A stretch of DNA of 64,000 bases from Pochonia chlamydosporia 170 (lineage: Eukaryota > Ascomycota > Sordariomycetes > Hypocreales > Clavicipitaceae). Position numbers and translations under genes: made by a program. Within the stretch, counting starts at the first letter, position 1; each line of letters opens with the position of its first letter. Below are positions 12,619 through 23,252 of this stretch, piece by piece. The notes under the pieces were generated by a model. It did no database searches. It was not told where the DNA came from and was given only the letters and a program-made list of their open reading frames with translations. Location of the stretch: assembly GCF_001653235.2 (NCBI RefSeq), contig NC_035796.1, forward strand, positions 1,736,001 to 1,800,000, written 5' to 3'.

Positions 12619-13485
12619 ATGGGGGCCTTGAAAACTACACATGCAACACTTTGCAATCGATGCTATTTGAATCTTACCATATACCCCAACTTTTACACCA
12701 TTACGGATACCCTCTTCTGTTCTTCTTTGTATTCGGATTTCTAACGGCCTGGAAACGACGGCTATTGGTAACAGTTGTGTTTCTGTCGGGAGATTACTGA
12801 CTTGTGCACGGCGTTTGGTGTTTTGGATGATTTTGGGACATTACACGCCCGCCCATCCACAATATTCTCCTCTCAAAGGCCATATCATGCCATTGGCGAA
12901 TAGACTCTTTGGGCAAATATCTGTATACCAGGATCAAGAATGGTGTACATGACGAAATGTCATCGTAGCAAGACGCCTGTTTTCTTATTGGTCTTTTTTA
13001 TTCTATTGTAGGGATGGGGAAGAAAAGTAGTCTCTTGTTTATAAGATTAGCGACAACATTTAAGCTGGTGAGAAATCATTCTGAATCTCAGCAGTATCTC
13101 TGGATAGTTGTGTGTAATTGTATATATTTAAAAGTTGCTGTTGCGCCGCGGTTGCTTGTGTCAGCTGTGTTTCGTTTCGTGTGAGAGTTGTGAAATTGTC
13201 TGGTGATTGGGCTTGGCATACCCACGAAGTCAAGATGGGTCTGGTGAATGGCTCTGGGTCCAACTACGTCAACCTTGGCAGAGCTTCCTTCCCCACATTC
13301 TGCCCCTCGGCTCCTTGTCAACCCCTCCAAGAAAAAAGTTGTGATATGCAACCTCACCTCTTCACGACGATTCAGACGAGACTGCGACAACTTGGCAAAC
13401 ACTCATTGGTCTTCCAATTCATTCACATAACGGCGAACTGGAGTCATTATTATCCCGTCAGCTGGACTACGGGCACTCAGACAGA
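12619..13485. other. Intergenic region between apsA and the OTU gene
   Basis: It holds the 3' end of apsA and the promoter/leader of the OTU gene. The short frames here have no recognisable content. Confidence 0.5.
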
Positions 13486-14406
13486 ATGGAGGCCGAGTCG
13501 CTCGAGCAAATGCAAAGCCGCCACAGGCGAGAGCTCAAAGACCTCCAAGGCCGAATAACGAACAAGAAGAAGAACGCAAGCAAAAAGACCCGCAAAGGAG
13601 TCAATGACGAGTGCAGCGAAATGGAACGCCAATTACGAGAAACACAAGCAACCGAAATAGCTGCGCTGACCGGCCCATCACAAAATGAATCCGAGTCCGA
13701 ATCCGCCCCCGTGGCGGACACACGCCTTGAACCCAACGGACTCGACGACACGAAACCACAAACTCAAGAAACTATAGAGACAGCAGTAGACAATCTAACA
13801 CTAAGTACCGACGACGCACCGCCCCAACAACAACAAGGCAAGAAGCGAAACCGGCAAAAAGAACGCATGGCCCGCCGCGCAGCAGAGCAAGAGGCGGCAG
13901 CGCAAAAGGCCGAAGAGGAAGCATCACACATGACGGACCACCGTGCAAAGGAGAGCGAATACATGAAGAAGATGTTTACGACGCACGGGCTCGTGGAGAA
14001 GGATATAGAGCCAGATGGGCATTGTTTGTTTTCGGCGGTGGCGGACCAGCTTTCGCAAAATGGGATCCCGAGCGGTCGTACGGACAGCAGCGAGCCGGAG
14101 TATAGGACGGTGAGGAGGGCAGCGGCGGCGTTCATGACGGAGAATGAGGGTGATTTTGCGCCGTTTGTGGAGGGGGACCTGGGGACGCATGTGGTGAGGA
14201 TACGGGATACGGCGGAGTGGGGGGGAGAGATTGAGCTGATGGCGCTGGCGAGGAGGTATGGGGTTGAGATTCGGGTGGTGCAGGATGGGAGGTTGGAGAG
14301 GATTGGGGAGGAGGAGGGGAGGGAGACGGGGAAGGTGTTGTGGTTGGCGTATTATCGGCATGGGTATGGGCTGGGTGAGCATTATAATTCTTTGAGGAGG
14401 AAGTGA
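13486..14406 (+). CDS. otu2: OTU-domain cysteine protease (deubiquitinase), OTU2/OTUD6-like
   Basis: Single exon, 306 residues. The N-terminal part is charged and helical, with the conserved NKKKNASKKTRKGVNDEC segment (residues 26-43) typical of the OTUD6/Otu2 group. A Lys/Arg/Glu-rich linker follows. The C-terminal OTU domain carries the catalytic triad elements: Asp177-Gly-His-Cys180 in EPDGHCLFSAVADQL, and the catalytic His299 in GEHYNSLRRK. Family knowledge: Otu2/OTUD6 enzymes remove ubiquitin, including from ribosomal proteins, and act in translation control. The start fits because the conserved region begins within the first ten residues. Codon use shifts to strongly G-rich third positions in the last third of the gene. 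It converges with the methyltransferase gene, leaving 161 bp between the stop codons. Confidence 0.93.
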   Translation: MEAESLEQMQSRHRRELKDLQGRITNKKKNASKKTRKGVNDECSEMERQLRETQATEIAALTGPSQNESESESAPVADTRLEPNGLDDTKPQTQETIETAVDNLTLSTDDAPPQQQQGKKRNRQKERMARRAAEQEAAAQKAEEEASHMTDHRAKESEYMKKMFTTHGLVEKDIEPDGHCLFSAVADQLSQNGIPSGRTDSSEPEYRTVRRAAAAFMTENEGDFAPFVEGDLGTHVVRIRDTAEWGGEIELMALARRYGVEIRVVQDGRLERIGEEEGRETGKVLWLAYYRHGYGLGEHYNSLRRK

Positions 14407-14567
14407 TGTGCTGTGATGTTGATGGATGTTGAATATGTATTCCAGGATAGTTTGGGCCTGTAAGTTCATTGAGTGAACCATGAGGTCATGAAGCATACTC
14501 GAATAAAAGACTGCTATTTGCATACTGAAATCTATAAATGCAATTTTATCCAACCCAACCGCCGTCA

Positions 14568-15467
14568 TCACGTCGTCCACACAGATATAAAGTCATTCAC
14601 CGTCCCATCCTCACTCGTCCCAGCACGATGCGTCCTCGTCGGCTTAATAATACACAGCCTATGCAACGCATTCGCATCCGGTTTCGCCGCCGTCTTCTCA
14701 ACCAGGCTCCCGTCCTCATTATACGAAACGTCCTCCCCCGGCGCACTCAGCAGCGCCTCATAAATCTCTGGACAGAGACCCCACGGCGGGCCACGCTCAG
14801 AAAGGGGCTTCACCGACGGAAATTCCAAACAGATGAGTCGGCCAGACGGGTGAAGCAGCTGCGACATGCGTTTTGCCCACTTGGGCCGCGCCTCGGGCGG
14901 GAGAGCACATAGAAACTGTGTTTCGTTAGTCACCTCTGCTAACCTGGGGAGGGTGTGACGAACCGTATAGTCGTATATCAAGTCAAATGTGCCGGAGCCA
15001 TTGGTTCCCAGTCCAGCGAGAACATCGTCTGAGAAGAAATCGCCTGAAACCCACTTGATCGTACCTTGTTCCAGGCCATTGACAGACTTGAACTGGCCCT
15101 GCTGCTGGGCATTCTCCTCGGCCATGCGGATTGCGTCGGGGCTGAAATCTAGACCGACGACGTCGTAGCCGAATGAGCTGAGGAGGAGGACGTCATGGCC
15201 GCGTCCGCAGCCGGGGACGAGGGCGGTTCTGTGGGATACTGCGCCGCTGGGGTCGCGGATGAGGTTGCCGCGCTGGTCGTGGTCTTGCGAGGGGGGGACG
15301 AGGTCGGTTCGCTGGGAGAGGAGGTCTGCTAGGGCGATGGAGGGGCCGTCGCGGTCCCATGGGTAGAAGCCCTCTTTGTAGAAGGAGGACCAGGTGTCGC
15401 CGTGGGCGGAGAAGGCGAGGTTTTCGAAGGTTTGGCGGAGGCGGGTTGGGGGGTCGGCGGTGGCCAT
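14568..15467 (-). CDS. SAM-dependent thiol/TPMT-type methyltransferase
   Basis: Single exon, 299 residues from the ATG at 15467. The open frame extends 97 codons upstream, but that part is a low-complexity Ser/Pro/His stretch and the family homology begins right after this Met. Motifs: TRLRQTFEN and SSFYKEGFYPWDRDGPS near the N-terminus (the TPMT-like W-D-RG region), the SAM-binding glycine loop LVPGCGRGHDV (around 84-93), the acidic VVGLDFSPDAI, and DLIYDYTVRHTLPR (motif II region). Family knowledge: fungal and plant members methylate thiols and halide or thiocyanate ions, producing volatile or detoxified products. The exact substrate cannot be read from sequence. An AAAG microsatellite lies in its leader. 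Confidence 0.88.
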   Translation of the reverse strand: MATADPPTRLRQTFENLAFSAHGDTWSSFYKEGFYPWDRDGPSIALADLLSQRTDLVPPSQDHDQRGNLIRDPSGAVSHRTALVPGCGRGHDVLLLSSFGYDVVGLDFSPDAIRMAEENAQQQGQFKSVNGLEQGTIKWVSGDFFSDDVLAGLGTNGSGTFDLIYDYTVRHTLPRLAEVTNETQFLCALPPEARPKWAKRMSQLLHPSGRLICLEFPSVKPLSERGPPWGLCPEIYEALLSAPGEDVSYNEDGSLVEKTAAKPDANALHRLCIIKPTRTHRAGTSEDGTVNDFISVWTT

Positions 15468-15556
15468 GTTGGGGTTTGGTGTTGGTGTATGAGAGGGAAT
15501 GGACGGCAGAGCCGTGGAGGAACAGGAATCACGGGAGGGAGAGCAAGGGAAGGAAG

Positions 15557-15576
15557 AAAGAAAGAAAGAAAGAAAG
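15557..15576. repeat. AAAG microsatellite (five units)
   Basis: Five perfect AAAG units lie 90-110 bp upstream of the methyltransferase start, inside its probable leader. It is purine-rich on the plus strand and pyrimidine-rich on the coding strand, as is common for fungal core promoters. Confidence 0.9.
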
Positions 15577-16882
15577 GGTGGAGGTGGTGATGCGTGGTGG
15601 TGTTGAGAGATGGAGGGGCAGTGGAGCTGTATTTCCTCGGTGGGATGATGGACGTATGGTGGTATGGATGAAGGTACATAGGTAAGCAATGGGAAACTTG
15701 ATTTGAGTGTGATTGTGTGGGGGTGGAGAGTGATTGATTGAGTCTGGTTCGTTTGCATGGAGGAGGTGTAGATGGGCTGGGGCTATCCGACGTCACGGTG
15801 CCGGAATTCGGCGATGTTTTCGGTCTGGTTGCCAAAGGTTGATGAGTGGGGGTGGATGTGACAGAGAGAAAGGATATCTGGATGAAGAAGTGTTTGGGGC
15901 ATTATGGAATTGATCTGGCTGTATTTGATATTGATTTTCTTAAAAGTGTGCATTTAATGCTACAGAAGAGCGAGGTTGACCAATGTTTGGTGAAATGTCA
16001 AATGTCAAATGTGCGTCCGCAGCAGTTCATGCATGCATCCGCCCTGGCTGGTTGTGCTTGTGTGACAAACGGCTGCCGCTCAGCCCTATGGATGGCGGAT
16101 GAACCCTGGCACAGGGTCAATGCATTGCCTTCAAACGAGTGTGACGAGTAAAAATGGATGCTGGGACAATTTGCGTGAATGTTGCGGGCTGTTTATTTCT
16201 CTGTTTTCCAGTTTGGTGAAGGGATGGGCATTGACTCGTATGGTTCTTGTGGTGTTCTATCCAGCAGAAGCAACATTGAATGCACTGGCAGACTAATCAA
16301 CTACCTAGGTACATATGTGTCTACGTACTTAATTAGGAATATGTACTGCATCTAGGTGCTGTGAATTGCATGAACTGTCTTGTAATAATCACATACACTT
16401 GACATCCCTTGATTGTCTCAAGTGCAGCAAAGTTGCATGCAGGGATATTAGCCAATAATACCACAAATTTAAGAGACTTCCCGCTCCAGTATCTTACTGT
16501 TAAGAGAGGGGTATAATTACTCTTTGCCCAGGACCTACCTATGCCTGTAGACAGTACAAGATAAAAATTTAAAATACGCAATAAGCCTCCCCTGAGCCAA
16601 TTCTTGCCTGCTTGTGCGCCTTGAGCACTCAAATGGATCAATCACTTGCATTCGCTTATGCCTCAAGTGCTCATTGCGGCTCGACTGAGTCCACTCCCAC
16701 AGCCCCACTCGGACAGCACCCGGTAATACCAGACAAGGCCAGACCGAACCTCGGCACGTCACACTTCGGTTCAAGCTCATCTCCAAATTGAACACCATCG
16801 ACATCAACATGGCAAATCTACCTCCAACATCACCAATTCACCCTCAACCACAACCAAAAACACCAATACAACCCGCAAAATC
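15577..16882. other. Intergenic promoter region between methyltransferase and SDR
   Basis: This is the shared upstream region of two divergent genes. It contains pyrimidine-rich tracts before the SDR start and a short tandem GTCAAAT duplication near 15993-16010. No gene is recognised. Confidence 0.5.
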
Positions 16883-17871
16883 ATGGACGTAAACACCCTC
16901 TTCGGAGTCCAGGTACACACCACCCTCCCCAACCATCCAAAACCACAAAACTAACCCCCAAACCAGGGCAAAGTCGTCCTCATAACCGGCGGTCCGTATC
17001 CCCCATCATCCACATCCCAAACACCACTAACACCACCCTCACCCTCCCAGGCGCCAAAGGAATCGGCCGCATGATAGCAACCGGCTTCATCGCCAACGGC
17101 GCAAAAGTCTACATCACCGGCCGCGACGCACCCGCCTGCCACGCCACCGTCTCGGACCTCCAACCGCTCGCCCGCCTCAACGGCTCCATCCACGCCCTGC
17201 CCGCGAACCTCCAAAACCTGGCCGAGTGCGAGTCCCTCGCTGCCGACCTCACCCGCCTCGAGCCCTCCGGCCTGCACGTCCTGGTCAACAACGCCGGCGC
17301 CACCTGGGGCGCCGACATCGACACCTTCCCCGACGCGGCGTGGACGAAGCTCCTGACGCTGAACCTCCAGCGCGCATTCACCCTCACGCAGCTGTGTCTG
17401 CCGCTGCTGGAGCGGGCGGGCACGCAGGACGACCCCGCGCGCGTGATTCACATTGGCAGCATTGACGGGGTGCGCGTGCCGACCATGGCGAGCTTTGCGT
17501 ACTCGGCTAGCAAGGCGGGGTTGCACCACTTGTCGAGACATCTGGCGAGGGATTTGGGGTTTAGGAACATCACGAGCAATGTGTTGGCTTGTGGGCCGTT
17601 TAGGACGAAGATGATGAGGGCGACGCTGGATGCGGCGGGGGAGGTGTTGAGGGAGAATATTCCGCTGAGGAGGATTGGGAGGGATGAGGATGTGGCGGGG
17701 TCGGCGGTGTTTTTGGCGAGTAAAGCTGGGTGAGTTTTTTTCTTTTTTTGGCCTCCTTGCGCCGCGGTGTTTAATGTTTTTGAAGAGTAGTTTGCTAACA
17801 TGAGTAGGGCGTACCTGAATGGTGCGTTGATTAGAGTTGATGGAGGAGCGTCATTGGTGGCCAAGATTTAG
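16883..17871 (+). CDS. Short-chain dehydrogenase/reductase (SDR), RhlG-like
   Basis: Four exons: 16883-16912, 16967-16991, 17051-17729 and 17808-17871, with introns of 54, 59 and 78 bp. The last intron has a GCTAAC branch site. The product is 265 residues. Splicing reconstitutes the nucleotide-binding motif TGGAKGIGR (residues 17-25). NNAG is at about 98-101, the catalytic Ser at 155 (HIGSIDG), and Tyr169/Lys173 in YSASK. The length and the C-terminal GAYLNGALIRVDGG are typical of classical SDRs, which use NAD(P)(H). The closest type I recognise is the 3-oxoacyl-ACP-reductase/RhlG-like group common in fungi. The substrate is unknown. GC content and codon bias are high in exon 3. Confidence 0.9.
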
Positions 17872-18371
17872 GCGTGGAATGTACGACCAGTATAAGCGTT
17901 GCTGAGATTTATGTAGAAACACCATTATGAGCAGTATATGACGGGGGTTGGAATGCAGTAAATGTGGCAAAGATAGCATAGGGCTGTAAAACGGGCAATA
18001 AACACGAGTGGAATATAAAATTCACTGAAATTGATTGACGTGCAAGTAACAAGTATTCCACAACGACACAATACACTTCTAGACCATCACCTCATCAACA
18101 TCTACCGATCAGGGGTATCACCCATCATATCCTCCACCGAAAGAGTAAAATATAAAGCAGCCGCCAAAGCAGCCTGCCATGCCAATAATCACAAAACCAA
18201 GCCAAAGTAACCGTTTCCTTCCAAGGTATATGCCCTCATGCGCCATGAATAACCACTCAAGTCGAGAAAAAACAAAAGCATAAACTGACTCCTCGGCTAA
18301 TGTATCAAGTCTAGGATCAAACCGCGACCATGTAAAAAAAAAGAGTGAACAGCCCACATCCTTATCTCCGC
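17872..18371 (-). other. Intergenic; contains a weak 96-codon frame
   Basis: The minus-strand frame 18118-18408 (96 codons) ends in a basic patch, a hydrophobic segment (LLWLGFVIIGMAGCFGGCFIFY) and a short tail, like the C-terminus of a tail-anchored membrane protein. It partly overlaps the 75-codon frame at 18372-18599 in another frame. I cannot decide whether it is a spliced 3' exon, an independent gene or chance. Confidence 0.25.
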
Positions 18372-18599
18372 TCAGAGTCCACAGTCTTCGAAATCGCGGG
18401 TCAGACACGCAACTTGGGCTCGCTTCGCAGCCTCAGCGACCAGATTGACATCTTTGAGAAATGTCTCTGTGGAGGGGGCCTTGATCTCCACGGGCTGGAT
18501 TCTGGGAATGGACTGCGAGGGCTGGGTGTTTGTGGGGGACTGCTGCGTCGAGGATGTGGCTGATGAGCCGGCGCTGGGGGAGGAGATCGGTGCGTTCAT
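18372..18599 (-). CDS. Small uncharacterised protein, 75 residues
   Basis: It opens at an ATG and has a Ser/Thr/Gln/Pro-rich N-terminal half, then a compact helical-looking segment (APSTETFLKDVNLVAEAAKR) that ends in a Cys-containing acidic tail. The switch from low complexity to an ordered segment suggests a real small conserved fungal protein. No domain name can be given. The 5' leader could contain an intron. Confidence 0.45.
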   Translation of the reverse strand: MNAPISSPSAGSSATSSTQQSPTNTQPSQSIPRIQPVEIKAPSTETFLKDVNLVAEAAKRAQVACLTRDFEDCGL

Positions 18600-21535
18600 G
18601 GTGAGAATTGTCTTTGAAGATGGTGATTCGGCCTGATAGAGAGTGAGATGGTTCAGGACACCTTGGTTTTTTTTTCGTTAGTCGGCGTGCATGTGATGGT
18701 TTGGGTCTAGCGACATTTGGATCCTGATGCGGAAGGAGCGACGACGTCAATAGCCGAGTGTGTGTAGAGTCGAGCGCTTGAGGGCTGGGAAAAACCAACA
18801 GGTTATATGGGTACAAGCCAAATGGTGATTGAGATGAAAGGAGACAAAAATGAATCAACTTACGAATGAGTGAATAGTCCCGTTTGCCCGTGCTACCGGA
18901 GTCCAATGCGTGATTCGTGGGTGCAACGTAGGTCTGTGAATGGTGTCTCCGCGATGGCGCCGGATCCGTGAAGCCTCGGCCTAGTTGTCTGGTGGGCAAC
19001 ACTTTTCGCCTCAAACTCCCCTGTTCCAAGGTCGCGATTCCAGACGTTTCTGAAAGGAGCGGACGTGTATGCTAGGAAGAAGATGGTATTTCCGACAATC
19101 AAGATCTCGCTCGTGTGAGAATGGGGGTTGAATTTTCAGAAAAGCCCGTATTTGCCGACCATGGCCCCAAATTGCCAAGTCGCCAACGTCAGAGGCGGTA
19201 ATTGCGGGGAGTCAATCACCGGTTCCACGGTGACAAGGTGAATGAATCGCTTGTTCTCCGTATGCCTCCACCGGGGGGAATATTTCGGAAGCAGACAACG
19301 TGCTGTAAGGACAGGAAGACGGCTGGGGCAAGACGAGGTGGTTAAATGATTGATGAGATGAGGAGTAAATGAAGGAGTTGCCGGTTCCGATGGGAAAAAG
19401 CTTAACGAGGAGATTTGTCTCTTTTTGGGTTTGATGGATGAGGGGCTTTTTTTTTCGATCTCGCTCTCCTTGCGAATTGGGCCGAAGCCACTGTCGCTGG
19501 TCGCCGCCTTTTGGATGGTTGTTCTGGATGGGAATATTGGGGCTTTGGTGCAGGAGCCGGTTGCGGTGGGGACTAACTTGGCATGAAATGAAGTCTGGTA
19601 TCAAATGGGGTTTGGGTCAGTTCGTTTGTGGTTGATGTGGCATTTTATGCGGGCGTCGAGTTCGAAAGTGGTCATGATGTGTGAGGTGCCCTGGACCCTG
19701 ATGGAGATGCATCGCGGTAAAAGCGTCTGGTGGCTCTACCAGTTGACCCCTTAACAGTTTCAATTGGTGATGCCATCTGCTGCTCGACGTTATATTGTAG
19801 CGCATCGGTTTCATGTCTGCCGTAAATATAACCCTCTTTTCATATCACCATCACCATCACCATCCCATCACAAGGACCCTCCCCGTCTCCCCGTTCTGCC
19901 TAAATCTCACTCACGGGCATCGGCTTGCCCTCCGCGACTGCAACTGCAAATGCACATGCACATGCACCTTCACCTCATCTTGCATAGCGGCTCAATTTAG
20001 CTGCGCCAGCCATGGCTCTCAGCCAACTTGAAGCGTAAATCCTGCCCCTGCAAGGTCACCAACCCCAGACACTGTGGGGGTTTTTGGGGCAACAATGCAA
20101 CGCTCTCTTTGTGTAGCCAAGGGATTGGCAATATTGTGGCACTGACTGGGGCAAGTGGTTGTATTGAGGTCTAGTTTTCATGACGATCTTGCGCTACACA
20201 CATTCTGCTGCCTTGCTATTGAAGCTTGCGGATCTCACCGATGGAGTTGCCGAAGGGCGTTGTCGGTGGAGATGCGGTCGTTGAAGTGGTCCGCTTAAGT
20301 TTCTTGAATAAAGATGAAGATGCTCCGACAGTGATTTGTCCGTATGGCCTCGGAGAAGAGACACAATCGATGCAACTGTTCTTGACGGGCAAGCTTGCTG
20401 CCATTGAATGACTGCCTGCAGTGCAGGCTGTATGCAAAGCATTGTCAGAGTCTCAATCGACGCAACTCCCCGCACAGGGTTGAGATCAGGGACACGGTGC
20501 ATGTGGCAGATGCCTGGGAAGGAAGGTTCAGTTAGCAGATGCATGTGCTCCTAATGTCTCAGCCGGTCTGTTATATCTGTATAGTAGGCAGATGCGGGAG
20601 CTCTTTTCTGGCAAATTATCTACCTCCGGTACTCTACAGACACGGGACCCTTTCCCTAGTAAATTATATAGATGCGGGACATTATGGATGCCGCACCGTT
20701 TTGCAAGTAAAATGTTTTCTTGCGGGACCTAATAGATACCGGACCTCTTTCCTAACAAATTACATACTTGCGGTATAGTACATAATAGAGTATACGGAAA
20801 CATCTGGTCTGGCTGCATGCGCCACTAATCCTTTCGTATCAATCGCCTGTAGTACAGTACTGTATTATTGTCAAGTCTGAAGGTCATGCATGCGCTGCCT
20901 CATCCTGAATCATCCCAGCATCCACATTGTGACACAGAATATGCATGGCGGAGACCACGGAGACATCCAATTACATTCGAAACTCGTTGCTAAAAACAGC
21001 ACCTTCCGTGTCGTTATTCATGACATGCATTGGTCTTTTCTCACGATTCATGGCCCGGAACAAGTCGGGTTTTCATATCTCGCTTTAGCATCACTGCTTT
21101 ATGGTGGGTCGGCTCGCTTGAAGTGGTTATCAGGCCAAGATAGGACCCTGAATGGACTTGAACCCCATATCGCGTGACGATGAACCCCGATTGCTCGTTT
21201 GCCGTTGGGTGACGACTAACTCTGTTAATGCAACATCAGACGCTGTTGAAACTGCGTAAGAGTACCAATGCTATGGACTGTCCTTGATCAGACAGTCCGG
21301 CCGGCCGGCTACGTACAGAATTGTGAGATTACCCAGGGACCACCCGACGACGAGTATTAGGCAAAAATCGAATTTTACAATTCTATATTATTTATACAAA
21401 CTTTCGACGATTCGCAAATACAATCTACCAATGCCTGCTCAGTCGCTCAACTGCATCTTAATCACAACAACTCTCCCACCCCAGATGCTTAAAATGTTCC
21501 AACACCAACACACATCACATCACATCCCGCAACTC
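18600..21535. other. Intergenic region with simple repeats
   Basis: About 2.9 kb without a supported gene. It holds a CATCAC-type simple repeat (about 19846-19866), a short ACATGC repeat (about 19948-19965) and a degenerate 47-bp tandem repeat (20603-20790, listed separately). The short frames show no motifs. Confidence 0.45.
20603..20790. repeat. Degenerate minisatellite, about 4 x 47 bp
   Basis: Four adjacent units start at about 20603, 20651, 20699 and 20746. Each has the pattern CTTT..C..(A/G)(C/T)AAATTA, a T/A-rich spacer, TGCGGGAC or CCGGTA, then a second GGGACC/CGCACC-like box. The units are diverged, but their spacing (45-48 bp) and order of boxes are kept. Confidence 0.6.
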
Positions 21536-23252
21536 TTACCACGCCACCATGGCAGCGCCAAACACAGCAGCAACAAGGTACAGACCGATAGCAGATCCTC
21601 CAACCCGGGCAAGAGGAGCGCCCATCACAGCAAAACTGTCGGTGCCGTTTCCGTTTCCGCTGCCGTCACCAGTAGAGTTGCCGTTTGACGGGGCCAACTT
21701 GGCACAACCAGTTTGTCCACTAGACGTCTGGGTCTGAGCCTGGCCCTTGAAATCGCAAGAGGTGGAGGCCTTGCCGTTCTTCTTGTAGTAAGCATCAAGA
21801 ACATAAGCAAGTTTCTGCTTGCTGGAACACATGCTGAACGTGCCGTATTTTCCGGTCGTGGTGTTACCCTGAATACCCGCGCACAGGGAGTTGTCGCTGC
21901 CACAGATGTAGCCGAAAATGTCACCGTACGATTCGGCCTTGAGGTCGCTTGCGGGAACGCACGACGCTGCCTTGAACATGCAGTCGCAGGCAGCATTGTT
22001 GGGCGTAGGAGGTAGGGATGAGCTGGCTTGCCAGGATGAGTTGACAGCAGGGCAGTCCATGGCCTTGTTGGTCGGGTTGTACGAGCTCATTGAGACGCCC
22101 TTGGGGTCGACGGTGCTGATTTTCTTCTGGAGGGCAGCAAAATCCTTCATCTTGGACGCAGAGCCGCCACTGCTGAGTTCAACAAGACCTAGATTCACAC
22201 ATTAGTATAATTCTCACCCGTACAACTGCAAACGTCTTGCGTCAATTTGCGAGACAAACTTACCATAGTCGTTTGTCTCCTGGAAATACTCATAGACAAT
22301 GCCTCCGCTGACGACTTCAGTCATGTTGTTGACATACAGAGCGGTCGTCTCGTCAAAAGTACGGGCGGCACCGCCGTTAGGCAAGTTGCAACCATATTCA
22401 GCAAAGAACATGGGAACGGAATAGTCTTTGAAGAACTCAATAAGGCGGTTGTATCCGGAGGCTTCAAAGTCGCTGTCGCCACACCACGAGTAAATGTTGT
22501 ATCCAAAGAAATCAATCGAGTCTTCCGAGGGACCGCAGTTGAAATAGCTGGCAATCTGGTCACGGATGGGCTTGTCATCGTTGGCGGCGTAGCCTACACC
22601 CATCCATCGGCCCTTCTTGGATTTAATATAGGCCTTGGTATCACGAGCAGCAGCCTTGACATATGCAGAAGCGCCAGTGTTGTTGTTTGCATTACTGACT
22701 TCATTACCAGCAAAGAAGCCGATAACATTGGAATACTTGGCCATCTCGTCAACAACTTGCTGATAGCGGGTGAAAAGCGCAGTGTCCCAGGAGGGGTCAT
22801 CGCGGTTAATGGAGAGGCTTGGCTCGCCCAAATCGGCAACGACATAGATGCCGTTGTCATTGAGAAGTTTCATACAAGTCGAGTGGTCCTTGGTAGGATC
22901 GATTGCATAAACTCGGATAACATTCGTCTTGAGCGCAACCAGGTTAGGGACGTCGGCTTGGCAGCGCTTGGTATCAGCGAGGGGATCAATGTAACTCGAG
23001 TTTGTGGGCGTCGAGCCGGCGGCACCGGTCTGTTGTTGGTAGGCGATGCCCTTAAAGAAGAATTGAGTTCCATTAGGATAGAAGAATTTGGAGCCCTAGA
23101 TGATGGCGAGTGCCGTGTTAGTCAGTTGTCGTCCATGATTTGGGAGTCTATTAGCGCTGCGTCCCTACCTTCATTTGAATGGATGGCAGGTCGGCGCCAA
23201 GCGCGACGCCTGCCAGAGCCAAAAGAGATAAAGAGAGACCTGAAGCGACCAT
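21536..23252 (-). CDS. GPI-anchored 1,3-beta-glucanosyltransferase, GH72 with X8/CBM43 domain (copy 1)
   Basis: Three exons: 23252-23169, 23095-22264 and 22188-21536 (introns of 73 and 75 bp), 522 residues. Residues 1-19 form a signal peptide ([19 protein letters not shown]). The GH72 domain has the acid/base Glu160 in [12 protein letters not shown] and the nucleophile Glu261 in FFAEYGCN, at the same positions as in yeast Gas1 (161 and 262). A Cys-rich X8 domain follows ([18 protein letters not shown] ... CDCM ... CVPASDL ... [12 protein letters not shown]), then a Ser/Gly/Asn-rich linker and a hydrophobic C-terminus compatible with GPI attachment. Family knowledge: Gas/Gel enzymes elongate and branch beta-1,3-glucan at the outer face of the plasma membrane. 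A paralogue with the same intron positions lies at 45534-47239. Confidence 0.95.

Noticed and set aside
13924..14580. 218-codon minus-strand frame opposite the OTU gene
   Set aside because: It is a shadow of the G-rich third-position bias in the OTU coding sequence; Pro/His/Arg-rich and without motifs.
15468..15758. N-terminal extension of the methyltransferase frame
   Set aside because: The 97 upstream codons are Ser/Pro/His low complexity, include the AAAG microsatellite, and precede the normal family start; treated as leader.
21140..21175. GGGGTTCAAGTCC on the minus strand, resembling a tRNA B box
   Set aside because: The T stem has an internal mismatch and no A box lies at the right distance.
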